Source: Locusta migratoria (lineage: Eukaryota > Arthropoda > Insecta > Orthoptera > Acrididae). Taken from it: DNA of 64,000 nt. The notes under the pieces were generated by a model, which saw nothing but the letters and a program-made list of their open reading frames with translations, did no database searches and was not told the origin of the DNA. This document shows, in pieces, positions 10,979 through 21,157 of the stretch (positions are counted from its first letter, which is position 1; every line of letters starts with the position of its first letter). The position numbers and the translations under genes are program-made. The stretch lies in the NCBI GenBank assembly GCA_026315105.1, contig JAOYRU010002375.1:1-64000 (forward strand), given 5' to 3'.

Positions 10979-11448
10979 GTTTACATCCTGTGTGTATGTA
11001 CAGTCTGTAGGATGTTCTGTATGCTCTGTATGGGCTGTGTTATGAATGGTAGCGGCCGCGGGAGCCACTAGTGGCACCGCGGCGGGCTGGGATGGGTGAA
11101 AAGATGGTCCTGAGATTGTAGGAGGGAGTGAATGATGCGTGATTAATCTGTGCCTTGGCCTCTGTGACCGCGGGCTGGTCCCACGTGAAGGGGGCCCTGG
11201 CTCACAAAATACCTAACTAGCGGCCCTAGAATCCAGCTAGCCTGGAGTCGCGAAAAGCATCATGAACAGCGAGTGTGAACGACAATTTTGCTTTAGCCAA
11301 GCGCCCGCAAGCGAGCGCACAAAGGCGGAGATCCAAGTACACGTGCTACAGCAGCGCGCAACGGAAGTATCCAGGTCGGGCAGACAAAGGAGCGGAGCGC
11401 TAGCAGACCAACGTCCGCACACAATGAACGACCGACTCGGAATGGCCC

Positions 11449-11581
11449 TGGCCCGCTGCGCGCCCGCCGCGCGCCCTTTATAAAAGCTCGCCCGCTTCCC
11501 ACCGCCGACCAATGGGGAGCGCGCGCAACCGGCCGCCGCACCCGAGGCCATAAAGGGGGGCGACCCGCCGCCAGCCGCGTT
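11449..11581. promoter_or_regulatory. Captured H2B/H2A promoter between two elements (unit 1)
   Basis: 133 bp of histone DNA remain between elements A and B, including the duplication of each (tggcccgctgcg at 11449-11460, gccagccgcgtt at 11570-11581). It keeps the H2B TATA box on the minus strand (11477-11482), the shared CCAAT box and the H2A TATA-like cataaa (11549-11554). Both directions now face the 5' end of a retrotransposon instead of a histone leader. Confidence 0.93.
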
Positions 11582-11939
11582 GTTGTTGTTAGTAGCGAGT
11601 CGGCAGCGGACCGGTTCAGACCTCCGCTACCTGCTCTGCTGCGCTCTCGCGCTGTGACCTTGGCGTGAGCGGGCGCTTTGTGTACGCTCTCGCCGGCGGT
11701 ACTGCGCTGTCTGGCTGACTGCCATCCCACCTGGGATCGCCGTCGTCTACGTCAGCAACTTTTTCAGTGCTTTTCAGCGCTAGAATTCGCTCAGTATTCT
11801 GCGTCAGGTTATTCAGCAGGACTCTGAGCCATAGGGAACCTGTGTAGGTGCATTCTGGCTGGCAATTCCCGTTTCCGAACGAGCAAGTTGTCGTTGTCTC
11901 GCAAAGAAGCAAAATTGTCGTTGTCGATTGGGAACAGCC

Positions 11940-13865
11940 ATGTCAGAGGCAAAGCACAGGAGGTCTCGTACCGACGAGATAAGGAGGGGGGCGAAACCTG
12001 GCCGGGAAGGGGATCCCCTGCGGCCACGGGCCGTAACCCCCCGTTATCGCTCCGAATCTGAGAGGAGGAGTGCGCGCCCCCCAGCCGCAGTGCTGAGGCC
12101 GAGCTCGTCTGTCGACGAGCTCAGTGTTGTCGGTGTCGGCGCACCTGCGACCGACCCGCAAAAGACCGTCACGGTCTTCTCCGTCCCGCCACCTCGGAGC
12201 GAGGTAGCGGCCCCGACAGCAATCGCTCCAGAGGGCTTGACGTCCTCTGTGCAGCACTGCCTGTTGGCAGGAACGACGTCCGCGGCCACTGGGTCCAGGA
12301 TCGTCATCCTGCCCTCCCCTGTGCCTACCGGTACAGCTGTAGCGCCCGCAATTGCGGCCGCGCCCGCCAGCTTGGCAAGGGCGATTGCCCCTGCTCCAGC
12401 GGACCGCCAGAAGGGGGCCGTTTCAAACCTCCCCGACTCAGGGGAGGCGAAGGAGGTACGGCAAAACTCTAGGAAGCGGCCTGCCGCCTCCATGGAGGAC
12501 GCCGCCTCTCCCCCGGCAAACTCGCGCCAGAGGGCGCTAAAGAAGAGGACGCGGCGCAAGAAGACGACGTCTCCGCGCCAGCCGGACAGCGATGGTTTCA
12601 TCGCTCCACCGCGGCGGCACACCGCCAGGCCCAGCGAATTCCGGCAGATCACGCCAGCCGAGCTGCAGACCGGCAACGCTTTCGGGTCACTCCCGGAAGT
12701 GACGGAATCGGAAAGGGCCGGGACGACGCCAGCGGCAAAGAAACCGCCCCGACCGCCGCCGATCACGGTATTATGGGACGGCGACTACCAGGCCTTCCAT
12801 AAGAAGGTGAAGGAAGTCGTCAGCCAGCCACGTCTCAGGACGAAGAGCGGCAACCAGTACGTCGTCCAGGTCGACACTCGCGAGGAGTACGACCAGGTGA
12901 TGGAACTGGCTGCCAAGGAGCAATGGGGGTGCTTCACCCACAATGCGGACAGGCTGAAACAACTCAAGGTTGTTCTCCGCCGACTGCCACTTAAAATGGA
13001 CCCGCAATACCTGAGTGACTTACTCAGGGAAGAGGGATTCGTCACCAGGCACGTTGGTGCCATGAAGTCCCCAAGGACGCGCCGCGTGATGCCGCTGTTC
13101 TGCGTTATCCTGGTGGACAACGCCGATAACCGCAAGATTTTCCAGCTGGAGAGGATCGGAGATCTCTCCGTCAAGGTGGAGCCGTTGCGCGCCAAGAGCA
13201 AGCGGGCGCAGTGCTACCGTTGCCAGGGTTTCGACCACGTGGCAAAATACTGCACCATGCCAACCCGGTGCTCGAAGTGTGCCGGCAATCACCCGTCCCG
13301 GGAGTGCCAGAAGGGCAGGGACGACCCTTCCCTTTGTTGCAATTGCAACGAAGACCACGTCGCGAGCTACAGGGGCTGCCGCGCCTTCAAGAAGGGAAAG
13401 CGCCCAAACCCCGTAGTTCCCGGCCGCAGCTTCGCGGACGTCGCCCGCGGAAGGAAGCCAGCCACCACCGCCCAGCCAGCAGCCGAAGGCGGCCGTTCGG
13501 ACCGGCAAACGCCTGCAGCAGCGGACCCCGGCATGCCGGCGCCCGCGGCTGCGGTGCGGGAACCCCGCCAGCGGCCGCCCGGCCGCAAGCAGCAGCCCGA
13601 AGCCGTCACCGCCGCAGGACAGCCTGCGCCCACGCATGAGGTGCGTGTTGCGACCGCCCAGCCGGCAGCTCCCGCCGCCGAAGTCATCGCCGCCGCCGAC
13701 GCTATCTCCGCCGCGGCCCCCGCAAGCAGCCAAATGTCTACCGCTGAGCTCAGCGCGCTTCTGCGCTCGCTGAACCAGCTGCTGGTGAAACTCCCGGTTC
13801 TCGTGGAGGCAGTAACGGCGGCCCTCCAGGCCAACGCCGTCAACCCCAGCAGTCACCATGGATAA
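11940..13865 (+). CDS. Element B ORF1: gag-like protein
   Basis: 641 aa from the first ATG (11940). A long Ala/Pro/Arg-rich N-terminal part has a basic patch near residues 198-215 (RQRALKKRTRRKKTTS). A PRE_C2HC-like region precedes three zinc knuckles at about 425-482, starting CYRCQGFDHVAKYC. The C-terminal tail is Ala/Pro/Gln-rich and ends in a predicted helical stretch (about 600-635). It probably packages element RNA. The stop overlaps the ORF2 start (atggataa), pointing to termination-reinitiation. The GC-rich codon use is closer to the histone units than that of element A. Confidence 0.92.
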   Translation: MSEAKHRRSRTDEIRRGAKPGREGDPLRPRAVTPRYRSESERRSARPPAAVLRPSSSVDELSVVGVGAPATDPQKTVTVFSVPPPRSEVAAPTAIAPEGLTSSVQHCLLAGTTSAATGSRIVILPSPVPTGTAVAPAIAAAPASLARAIAPAPADRQKGAVSNLPDSGEAKEVRQNSRKRPAASMEDAASPPANSRQRALKKRTRRKKTTSPRQPDSDGFIAPPRRHTARPSEFRQITPAELQTGNAFGSLPEVTESERAGTTPAAKKPPRPPPITVLWDGDYQAFHKKVKEVVSQPRLRTKSGNQYVVQVDTREEYDQVMELAAKEQWGCFTHNADRLKQLKVVLRRLPLKMDPQYLSDLLREEGFVTRHVGAMKSPRTRRVMPLFCVILVDNADNRKIFQLERIGDLSVKVEPLRAKSKRAQCYRCQGFDHVAKYCTMPTRCSKCAGNHPSRECQKGRDDPSLCCNCNEDHVASYRGCRAFKKGKRPNPVVPGRSFADVARGRKPATTAQPAAEGGRSDRQTPAAADPGMPAPAAAVREPRQRPPGRKQQPEAVTAAGQPAPTHEVRVATAQPAAPAAEVIAAADAISAAAPASSQMSTAELSALLRSLNQLLVKLPVLVEAVTAALQANAVNPSSHHG

Positions 13866-16533
13866 TGGCCATATCCACGGATTGACGATCTGCACGTTTA
13901 ATGCGAGGAGTCTCCATCCTCAGCAGGGCGAATTTCGCCTGCTCCTACGGGAAGAGGCGGTCGACATCTGCCTAGTACAGGAGACCTTCCTCAAACCCGG
14001 GGTAAACGTGCGAGCGGCAAACTACTGCTGCTACCGAGATGACAGGCTTACCCAAGGGGGTGGCACTGCCATCTACGTGAAGAAGTCGCTGCAGCATCAT
14101 CGAGTGCATCTTCCGGAGACACCGACGCTGGAAACGACAGGAGTAGTCGTGAACACTACCGCCGGAAAGATTCTTTTCGTGTCGGTATACAGGCAGCCTG
14201 GCAGGCCGCTTGTGGGAGCGGATTTCGAGACCCTGCTGACGCTGGAGGGGCGGCTTTTCATTGCTGGGGACTTCAATGCGAAACACCCAGAGTGGAACTC
14301 TCGCGTCACCAACGTCAGTGGGCGCCGACTTTCCCGCGCCGTGCATCGCTGCGGCGCAATTAGCCTGGGGCCTTTTGACCCCACGCACTTCCCGGACCGA
14401 GGGGAACCCGACGTGCTCGACATTGCCCTTATGAAGGGCATCGGCCGCTTTGCGTCCGCTGAGACACGAAACGTCCTGAACTCCGACCATGTACCGGTCA
14501 TTTTCGAGTTGGACGTGATCGGCGCATCCCTCCGAGAGCAGCGTCCCAGCTACAAGAACTTGGACGCAGAGCGCTACCAAGAGGCAGTGCTTGCCGCACT
14601 CGAGGAAGCGCCAAACCCCGCCGAGGCCGGGGCCGACGCTACCCTCGCCTTCCTCTCCAGGACGATCCAGCGAGCCGCGGAAGACGCAACTCCGAGACCG
14701 CCGCGCCAGCCGCGAGATTTCTCTCGACAGCTCCCACGCCACATTCTGGCAGCCATCAGCGACAAAAATCGACTGTTTCGTGAATGGCAGCTTACACGCC
14801 AACCAGAAACGAAGCGCCGATTAAATCGCATGAGGCGGGAAATTAAGGCCGCAGTTGAAAACCACCGGAACCAGGATTGGGCAGACCTCGTGTCAACGCT
14901 CAATCCAGACGACGGAAGCGCCTGGAGAGTCGCGAAGGCTTTCCTTCGCCGCCGCCAGCGCATTCCGCCCCTCCAGGTCGGGGACGACTACGCAAGTGAC
15001 CCGGACGCGAAGGCCAGCGCGCTGGCTGACGCATTCGCGGCCAACTTCACGCCAGTTGAAGACGTCATAGATGAGGAGCACACCCGCAGAGTCGCCGAGC
15101 AGCTGCCAGTGTTCCTCGCCGCCAGAGAAGAAGACGACGCCATCGAGCCGATCACGGAGAACGAGGTTGCAAAGCAGCTTCGCTCGTTGAACCAGAGGAA
15201 GGCGGGAGGCAGCGACGGTATCACTAACCGCCTGCTGACGAACCTACCTCAGGGAACGCATCGGCTCCTTGCCGACGTGTTTAACGAGATTCTCCGCTCG
15301 GGAGTCTTCCCCAACGCATGGAAACATGCGGAAGTGGTAGCAATCCTGAAAACCGGCAAGGATCCGCGCCAGGTTACCAGCTACCGGCCCATCAGCCTGC
15401 TGTCGTCCCTCTCGAAAGTCTTCGAGAGGCTGTACGTGAAGAGACTGCTGGATCACGTCACGCGCGAGAACGTCATACCGGACGAGCAGTTCGGTTTCCG
15501 CGCCGGCCATTCCACCACACACCAGCTACTCCGGCTGGTCGAGCCGGCAATGCGGGCACTGGAAACAAGGGAATTCCTTGGGGCAGTGTTCCTTGACGTC
15601 TCCCGCGCGTTCGACTCCGTCTGGCACGACGGCCTCGTGTACAAACTTTTTGTGCACGGCATTCCGACGTCTCATGGGAGACTATTGCAGTCGTACCTGT
15701 CTGAACGAACCTTCCATGTGAGGGCAGAAGACGGTACATCGACGGAAAGGCAGATACGTGCAGGAGTGCCACAGGGGTCGGTTCTCGGCCCCCTGCTGTA
15801 CTCTTTGTACACTGCCGACGCACCGCGGGTACCACGCGTAGAATTGGCACTCTACGCCGACGATACAGCGCTGTTCACCCGCAGCATGAACGCGCACACG
15901 ATGCGACGCCGCCTGCAAGCTGGTTGCGACGTCCTGGGGGCATGGGCTACTAAGTGGCGGTTGAAATTCAACGCCGCGAAAAGCCAGGCAGTCGTCTTCA
16001 CTAGAAGACGTGTGCCAATTGGGCTACCGCCGATCGAAATTCTGGGGGCTCCCATCCCCTGGAGCACGACGGCGAAATACCTAGGGGTTACCCTAGATCA
16101 AAGGCTCACCTGGAAACATCACGTCAGTGATGTAAGACAGAGAGCCATTGCGCGATTACGCGTAATTTATCCGCTGCTTAACCCGCAGTCGTCGCTGCCG
16201 CCGGAACATGGGATCACGATGTACTTGTCACTGGTTCGCCCAGTGCTCGAGTACGCGTCCCCAGTATTTGGAAACGCCGCAGACCTCCACATCGAGTCGC
16301 TGCAGAGGATCCAGAACCGCGCCCTGAAGACTGCCCTGCATCTTCCGAAGCGGTACCCCACCGCCCGACTTCACGACGAAGTCGGCATCTTGCCCCTCCG
16401 GGAGAGGTTCCGCGCCACCGCCAGGAACTTCTATGAGAAGTCCCAGCAGTCCCAAAACCGGCTCGTCCGGGACCTTGGGACACAACCACACTTCAGGCCA
16501 ACGACTCGTTGGCCTGACCTGCTACGGGATTAA
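13858..16533 (+). CDS. Element B ORF2: endonuclease-reverse transcriptase
   Basis: 891 aa, intact. The endonuclease has FNARSLH (14-20), QETFLKPG (41-48), the catalytic AGDFNAKHPEWNSR (136-149) and LNSDHVPV (207-214). The RT has SYRPISLLSSLSK (508-520), PDEQFGFRAGHST (541-553), the D-containing VFLDVSRAFDSVWH (577-590), GVPQGSVLGPLLYSLYT (636-652) and the catalytic YADD (666-669), then KYLGVTLDQRLTW. No RNase H is seen. It is clearly related to element A and C ORF2 but a separate family. The start codon overlaps the end of ORF1 by 8 nt. The endonuclease is the part expected to choose the H2A start-site target. Confidence 0.95.
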   Translation: MDNGHIHGLTICTFNARSLHPQQGEFRLLLREEAVDICLVQETFLKPGVNVRAANYCCYRDDRLTQGGGTAIYVKKSLQHHRVHLPETPTLETTGVVVNTTAGKILFVSVYRQPGRPLVGADFETLLTLEGRLFIAGDFNAKHPEWNSRVTNVSGRRLSRAVHRCGAISLGPFDPTHFPDRGEPDVLDIALMKGIGRFASAETRNVLNSDHVPVIFELDVIGASLREQRPSYKNLDAERYQEAVLAALEEAPNPAEAGADATLAFLSRTIQRAAEDATPRPPRQPRDFSRQLPRHILAAISDKNRLFREWQLTRQPETKRRLNRMRREIKAAVENHRNQDWADLVSTLNPDDGSAWRVAKAFLRRRQRIPPLQVGDDYASDPDAKASALADAFAANFTPVEDVIDEEHTRRVAEQLPVFLAAREEDDAIEPITENEVAKQLRSLNQRKAGGSDGITNRLLTNLPQGTHRLLADVFNEILRSGVFPNAWKHAEVVAILKTGKDPRQVTSYRPISLLSSLSKVFERLYVKRLLDHVTRENVIPDEQFGFRAGHSTTHQLLRLVEPAMRALETREFLGAVFLDVSRAFDSVWHDGLVYKLFVHGIPTSHGRLLQSYLSERTFHVRAEDGTSTERQIRAGVPQGSVLGPLLYSLYTADAPRVPRVELALYADDTALFTRSMNAHTMRRRLQAGCDVLGAWATKWRLKFNAAKSQAVVFTRRRVPIGLPPIEILGAPIPWSTTAKYLGVTLDQRLTWKHHVSDVRQRAIARLRVIYPLLNPQSSLPPEHGITMYLSLVRPVLEYASPVFGNAADLHIESLQRIQNRALKTALHLPKRYPTARLHDEVGILPLRERFRATARNFYEKSQQSQNRLVRDLGTQPHFRPTTRWPDLLRD

Positions 16534-16727
16534 TCTTATAATCTCGTAGCAACCGTGGAAGAAACCACACTCCGTCACCAGCTGACACACTAAGACCCTT
16601 CCTCCAGTCAGGCCACTAATTTGTTTTTCATATGTTTCAGGCACCGCAGGAACAGCAGTAATGCTTAGCCTGCAACCCATCGGACCAAGGTCGAGGTCCG
16701 TCAAGAGAAGCGTGAGCGTAAGCGTGA

Positions 16728-16739
16728 GCCAGCCGCGTT
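16728..16739. repeat. 12-bp target duplication of element B (3' side)
   Basis: gccagccgcgtt, the second copy of the sequence at 11570-11581; present once in empty units (25029-25040 in unit 2). Confidence 0.93.
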
Positions 16740-16817
16740 CACTCAGCTGCTCGACTCGCTGCGGGTCGGATCTTCGCTACTACAGCTCTCGTCTCGCACC
16801 GACTTCCACAACCAGCC

Positions 16818-17192
16818 ATGTCCGGACGCGGAAAGGGCGGCAAAGTCAAGGGAAAGTCAAAGTCCCGCTCCAGCCGGGCAGGACTCCAGTTCCCCGTCGG
16901 CAGAATCCACAGGCTGCTGCGAAAGGGAAACTACGCCGAGCGCGTCGGCGCCGGAGCGCCAGTCTACCTGGCCGCCGTCATGGAGTACCTCGCCGCTGAG
17001 GTGCTCGAGTTGGCCGGCAACGCGGCGCGCGACAACAAGAAGACGCGCATCATCCCGCGCCACCTCCAGCTCGCCATCCGCAACGACGAGGAGCTCAACA
17101 AGCTCCTGTCGGGCGTCACCATCGCACAGGGCGGTGTCCTGCCCAACATCCAGGCCGTCCTGCTGCCAAAGAAGACCGAGAAGAAGGCATAA
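16818..17192 (+). CDS. H2A: Histone H2A (unit 1, promoter displaced by element B)
   Basis: Core histone H2A, 124 aa. Features: the tail SGRGKGGKVKGKSKSRSSRAGL, the docking and acidic-patch region (LAAEVLELAGNAARD, then RNDEELNKLL) and the C-terminal PKKTEKKA. It has no SQ[E/D] motif, so it is not H2A.X/H2Av. The frame is intact and identical to the other copies, but the TATA-like box is 5.2 kb upstream, beyond element B. What remains of the leader starts at the duplicated target. Stem-loop at 17323-17338. Probably not expressed from its own promoter unless read-through or splicing across the element occurs. Confidence 0.98.
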   Translation: MSGRGKGGKVKGKSKSRSSRAGLQFPVGRIHRLLRKGNYAERVGAGAPVYLAAVMEYLAAEVLELAGNAARDNKKTRIIPRHLQLAIRNDEELNKLLSGVTIAQGGVLPNIQAVLLPKKTEKKA

Positions 17193-17322
17193 GCAGCCAG
17201 CCTCCCCCTCCCTCGTGGTCGCAAAGCGCGCGCCGTGCCGTGCCGTGTGTCGTGTGGTGGTGCCAGTCTCCTGGCACCCCACCCCACCCCACCCACCCGC
17301 GCGCCGCGGTCTGTGCACAATC

Positions 17323-17338
17323 GGCCCTTTTCAGGGCC
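17323..17338 (+). terminator. H2A mRNA 3' stem-loop
   Basis: ggcccttttcagggcc, 130 nt after the H2A stop. The other copies are at 25624-25639, 36105-36120, 46643-46658 and 54949-54964. Confidence 0.95.
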
Positions 17339-18044
17339 ACCATACACCTTTCGGCAAACAGAGCAAAATTCGGTCGTCCGTCTACTACTGAAACCTAACC
17401 TAACCTACGCTACGCTTGGGGGGCGGCGCGAGTATCGCGGCTTCACACGCACCCCCGGCCGCCCGTCACAGGTCCTGCCCACAAACAAACAGACCACGGC
17501 GACGGAAAAACAAACAAAAAAAGACCAGACCAGCACAAAAGAAACACTAGTATATGCACGCTACTAGAGGTAGGGGGCGCCCGCGTCAGCACACGCCGCT
17601 TTTACCCCCCTCTCTCCCTCCTCTTGCCCCCCCGTTGCCGACAGTGTGGCGCGCGCACACACAACCGCGGGGGCAACAAACGCGAGGAGAGCCACGAAAT
17701 CAAAAACAGCGGCTGCTGGCTGGCTGGCCGCCGCGCGTCTTCGGAAGGGACGCCACACACTCTTTTCTTTTTCTTTTCTCGCCGTCCTTTCTTTCTTTAC
17801 CACCAATCCCTCCCTCCTCTCTCTCGGCCGCATCCCACACACACCGGGCACCATCCGTCGCAACAGCAACCACATCACACGCTCGCTCGCGAAAACAATA
17901 ATAAAATACGAAAAGGGCCCCCCCCAAAACACACAACTAAAATATATAATATCTAACGGAGGAAACACCTCCTCTCTCTCAACAAAAAACAACAAACGAC
18001 GACACGACTACAACTTTGCACTTTCTCTCGAACACAAGTGTGGT
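17339..18044. other. H2A-H4 spacer (all units)
   Basis: About 0.7 kb between the convergent 3' ends of H2A and the H4 of the next unit. It has a short inverted telomere-like run (aacctaacctaacctacg near 17392), A-rich and pyrimidine-rich stretches, a C-run near 17918-17926 and an AT-rich segment near 17941-17955. No gene is seen. The equivalents are 25640-26345, 36121-36827, 46659-47364 and 54965-55670. Confidence 0.8.
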
Positions 18045-18060
18045 GGCCCTGAAAAGGGCC
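18045..18060 (-). terminator. H4 mRNA 3' stem-loop
   Basis: Minus-strand GGCCCTTTTCAGGGCC, 171 nt after the H4 stop and the most distant stem-loop in the unit. The other copies are at 26346-26361, 36828-36843, 47365-47380 and 55671-55686. Confidence 0.95.
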
Positions 18061-18231
18061 GTTTTGTCGCCTCCTCCTCCTTTCCCCGCCCACCCGCGCC
18101 TTCCGCCCTGCCACAGACAAGACGGACGCGCGCGGGGGGGAACACTGTTTGTTGTTCTCTTTTTCGTTCGCCCCCATGGCAGTGGCAGGCAGGGAAAAGA
18201 GCCGCAAAAACCGACAGACGGGGACGCTGCC

Positions 18232-19219
<988 letters not shown>

Positions 19220-20455
19220 GCAAGCTGCTGGCGACTGCACGACGCGCACAAACAAAAACGGCCCTTTTCAGGGCCACTACCACCTCTCGAGAGCGAGCAA
19301 AAACATTGTCGTCGTCGTCAAGTCGTTCTTCCCCTCTCTTTTTTTCCGGCGGACGGACGTACGTCGGTGTCCTCCTTCCTTCCTTCCTTGGGCCGCCGCC
19401 GACCGTCAAAGCGCCCGCCCCCTTTCTCTCTTTTTGCCCCCCCCTCCTCGTCGCCCCCACCAAAACAACGCGACCTACACACACAACATCGCATCGAGAA
19501 CGAAAAAACAACAACAAATAATAAGGGCCACTGCTGCTTGGCACAAAAACGACACGACACCAAATCATATGTTTGTGCGTGTGTGCGATATAATAATAAT
19601 GTAAATTAAAAATATACACGTAATAACGTGTGGCCTCCTCTCTCTCTCGCTCAGCTACCGAAGGCGAGCCCACAATTCGCACCATTTCTGTGGCCGCCGT
19701 CCAGGCGACACACGCAGGGACAGGGCCTCCTCTCTTTCGGCATGTTTCACAACCCGAAGCCAAATACAACAAAAAAAAAAAAAGGCGGCCAAATCTGTAA
19801 CATAACAACAAGCTTATCAATTTGTTTTCTTTGCGTGGCGTGGCCGCCAAAACAAGAGAACAACAACAAACCAAACCAAGACCACACTGCTGGGGCCGAA
19901 CACCACAGTGTGTATACAACCAAAAACAACGGCGGGCGCGCGGCCGCGCTAGCGCTACTCCACGCACAACCCCCCCATCAAATCACGTCATACAACAAAA
20001 AGAGAGCGCGGGCGGGCGCGGCGGCCGCACCACACTCACCAGACACAGACCCACCCCCGCAACGGCGCGCAACACGCATTGCTATATAGATTTCTTTTCT
20101 TTTTCTTTCTGTGTGGCGCGGCAAAACAAAAACAAAAAGAGAGGCAAGCCAGGCGGCCACGCGCGCGGCGCTCCAAACAGCAACAAAACGAAAAAACTAC
20201 CAATACTAAAACTACTCCTCTCTCCCTGTCTGTCTCCTCCCCCCACAGGCCCGCTGTAAACAGCAACACGACAACTCAGCTCCTCGGCAAACATGTGATG
20301 GCCCTGAGAAGGGCCGTTTTGGGCGGCAACGCGCGGCGACGACCGCGGCAGGCAGGACAGCCGCCGTGCCTGGCGGCGGCGACGCGCGCTTTGGGCTGCT
20401 CGCCACTGCGTGGGGGGGACCGCAACCCAAACGGCTGCGCACTTTTCTCTCTGCT

Positions 20456-21157
20456 TTACTTCTTCTTCTTGGGCGACGCCTTCGCCTTCGACGGCGTCGT
20501 CGCCTTCTTGGGGCGGGGCGCCTTCGGCTTCTTCGTCGGAACCTTGGCAGCCTTCTTCGCCTTCGAGGGCGACTTGGCCTTGGCCGGCTTGGCCGCAGCA
20601 GCCTTCTTGGCCCCAGCGGGGGCGGCGGCGGCGCCGCCAGACGCCTTCTTGGCAGCGCCCGCCTTGCGCCCCGTAGCCGCCTTCACACCGCCAGCCTTCT
20701 TGGCGCCGGCAGCGCGGGCGCCCTTCTTCTCCTTGCTGGCCGCCGGAGCGGCGCGCCGCTTCTTGGCAGCGCCGGCGGCGCGCGCCTTGCCGCCCTCGGC
20801 CGAACCGCCGGCAGCTCCGCCTCCAGCCAGTTTAAACGAGCCGGACGCGCCCTTGCCCTTCGTCTGAACCAGCTCGCCGGCGACGACGGCCGACTTGAGG
20901 TACTTCTTGATAAACGGCGCCAGCTTCTCGGCGTCCAGCTTGTAGTGCGCCGCTATGTACTTCTTGATGGCCTGCAGCGACGACCCGCCGCGCTCCTTCA
21001 GGCTCTTGATGGCCGCCGTCACCATCTCAGAGGTGCGCGGGTGCGCAGGCTTGGCGCGCGGCTTCTTCGCAGACGCCGCCGCCGACTTGGCCTTCTTCGT
21101 CGTGCCCGTGGCCGCGGGGGCCGCAGCAGTCTCGTTCGTGGCCGCCTGATCCGCCAT
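20456..21157 (-). CDS. H1: Linker histone H1 (unit 2)
   Basis: 233 aa, identical to the unit 1 H1 (winged-helix domain at about 38-112). Stem-loop with the UCUC loop at 20300-20315. No TATA box upstream. Confidence 0.98.
   Translation of the reverse strand: MADQAATNETAAAPAATGTTKKAKSAAASAKKPRAKPAHPRTSEMVTAAIKSLKERGGSSLQAIKKYIAAHYKLDAEKLAPFIKKYLKSAVVAGELVQTKGKGASGSFKLAGGGAAGGSAEGGKARAAGAAKKRRAAPAASKEKKGARAAGAKKAGGVKAATGRKAGAAKKASGGAAAAPAGAKKAAAAKPAKAKSPSKAKKAAKVPTKKPKAPRPKKATTPSKAKASPKKKK

Larger units (their letters stand above)
6807..11448 (-). mobile_element. Element A: full-length Jockey-like non-LTR retrotransposon at the H2B start site
   Basis: A 4642-bp insertion on the minus strand, the same direction as H2B. 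Layout in element orientation: 5' UTR of 470 nt, ORF1 (10978-9650), a 16-nt gap, ORF2 (9633-6967) and a 160-nt 3' UTR. There is no poly(A) tail. The last ~30 nt contain a near-palindrome (gggtttgaaaccc, 6822-6834), and no AATAAA is seen. The 12-bp duplications (6795-6806, 11449-11460) and comparison with unit 2 fix both ends. The first base lies 34 bp from the first T of the H2B TATA box (11477-11482). Both ORFs are open, so the copy looks young. Jockey assignment rests on the gag zinc knuckles, N-terminal endonuclease, RT and lack of an RNase H. Confidence 0.95.
11582..16727 (+). mobile_element. Element B copy 1: full-length Jockey-like non-LTR retrotransposon at the H2A start site
   Basis: A 5146-bp insertion in the direction of H2A. 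Layout: 5' UTR of 358 nt, ORF1 (11940-13865), ORF2 (13858-16533, overlapping ORF1 by 8 nt) and a 194-nt 3' UTR. Target duplication gccagccgcgtt at 11570-11581 and 16728-16739; one or two T's at the 5' junction could belong to either side. The first base is 33 bp after the start of the H2A TATA-like box (11549). There is no poly(A) tail: the end is a short gcgtRa repeat (16710-16727), preceded by a hairpin, cggacc/ggtccg (16681-16686, 16695-16700). No AATAAA is seen. Both ORFs are intact. A second copy sits at the same site in unit 6. Confidence 0.95.

Noticed and set aside
13020..13895. 291-codon open frame antisense to element B ORF1
   Set aside because: Shadow of ORF1; no recognisable domain.
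6807..16727. One composite or LTR-type element spanning the whole unit 1 insertion
   Set aside because: The two halves have opposite orientation, separate ORF1/ORF2 pairs and separate 12-bp duplications, with histone promoter DNA between them; no long terminal repeats are seen.
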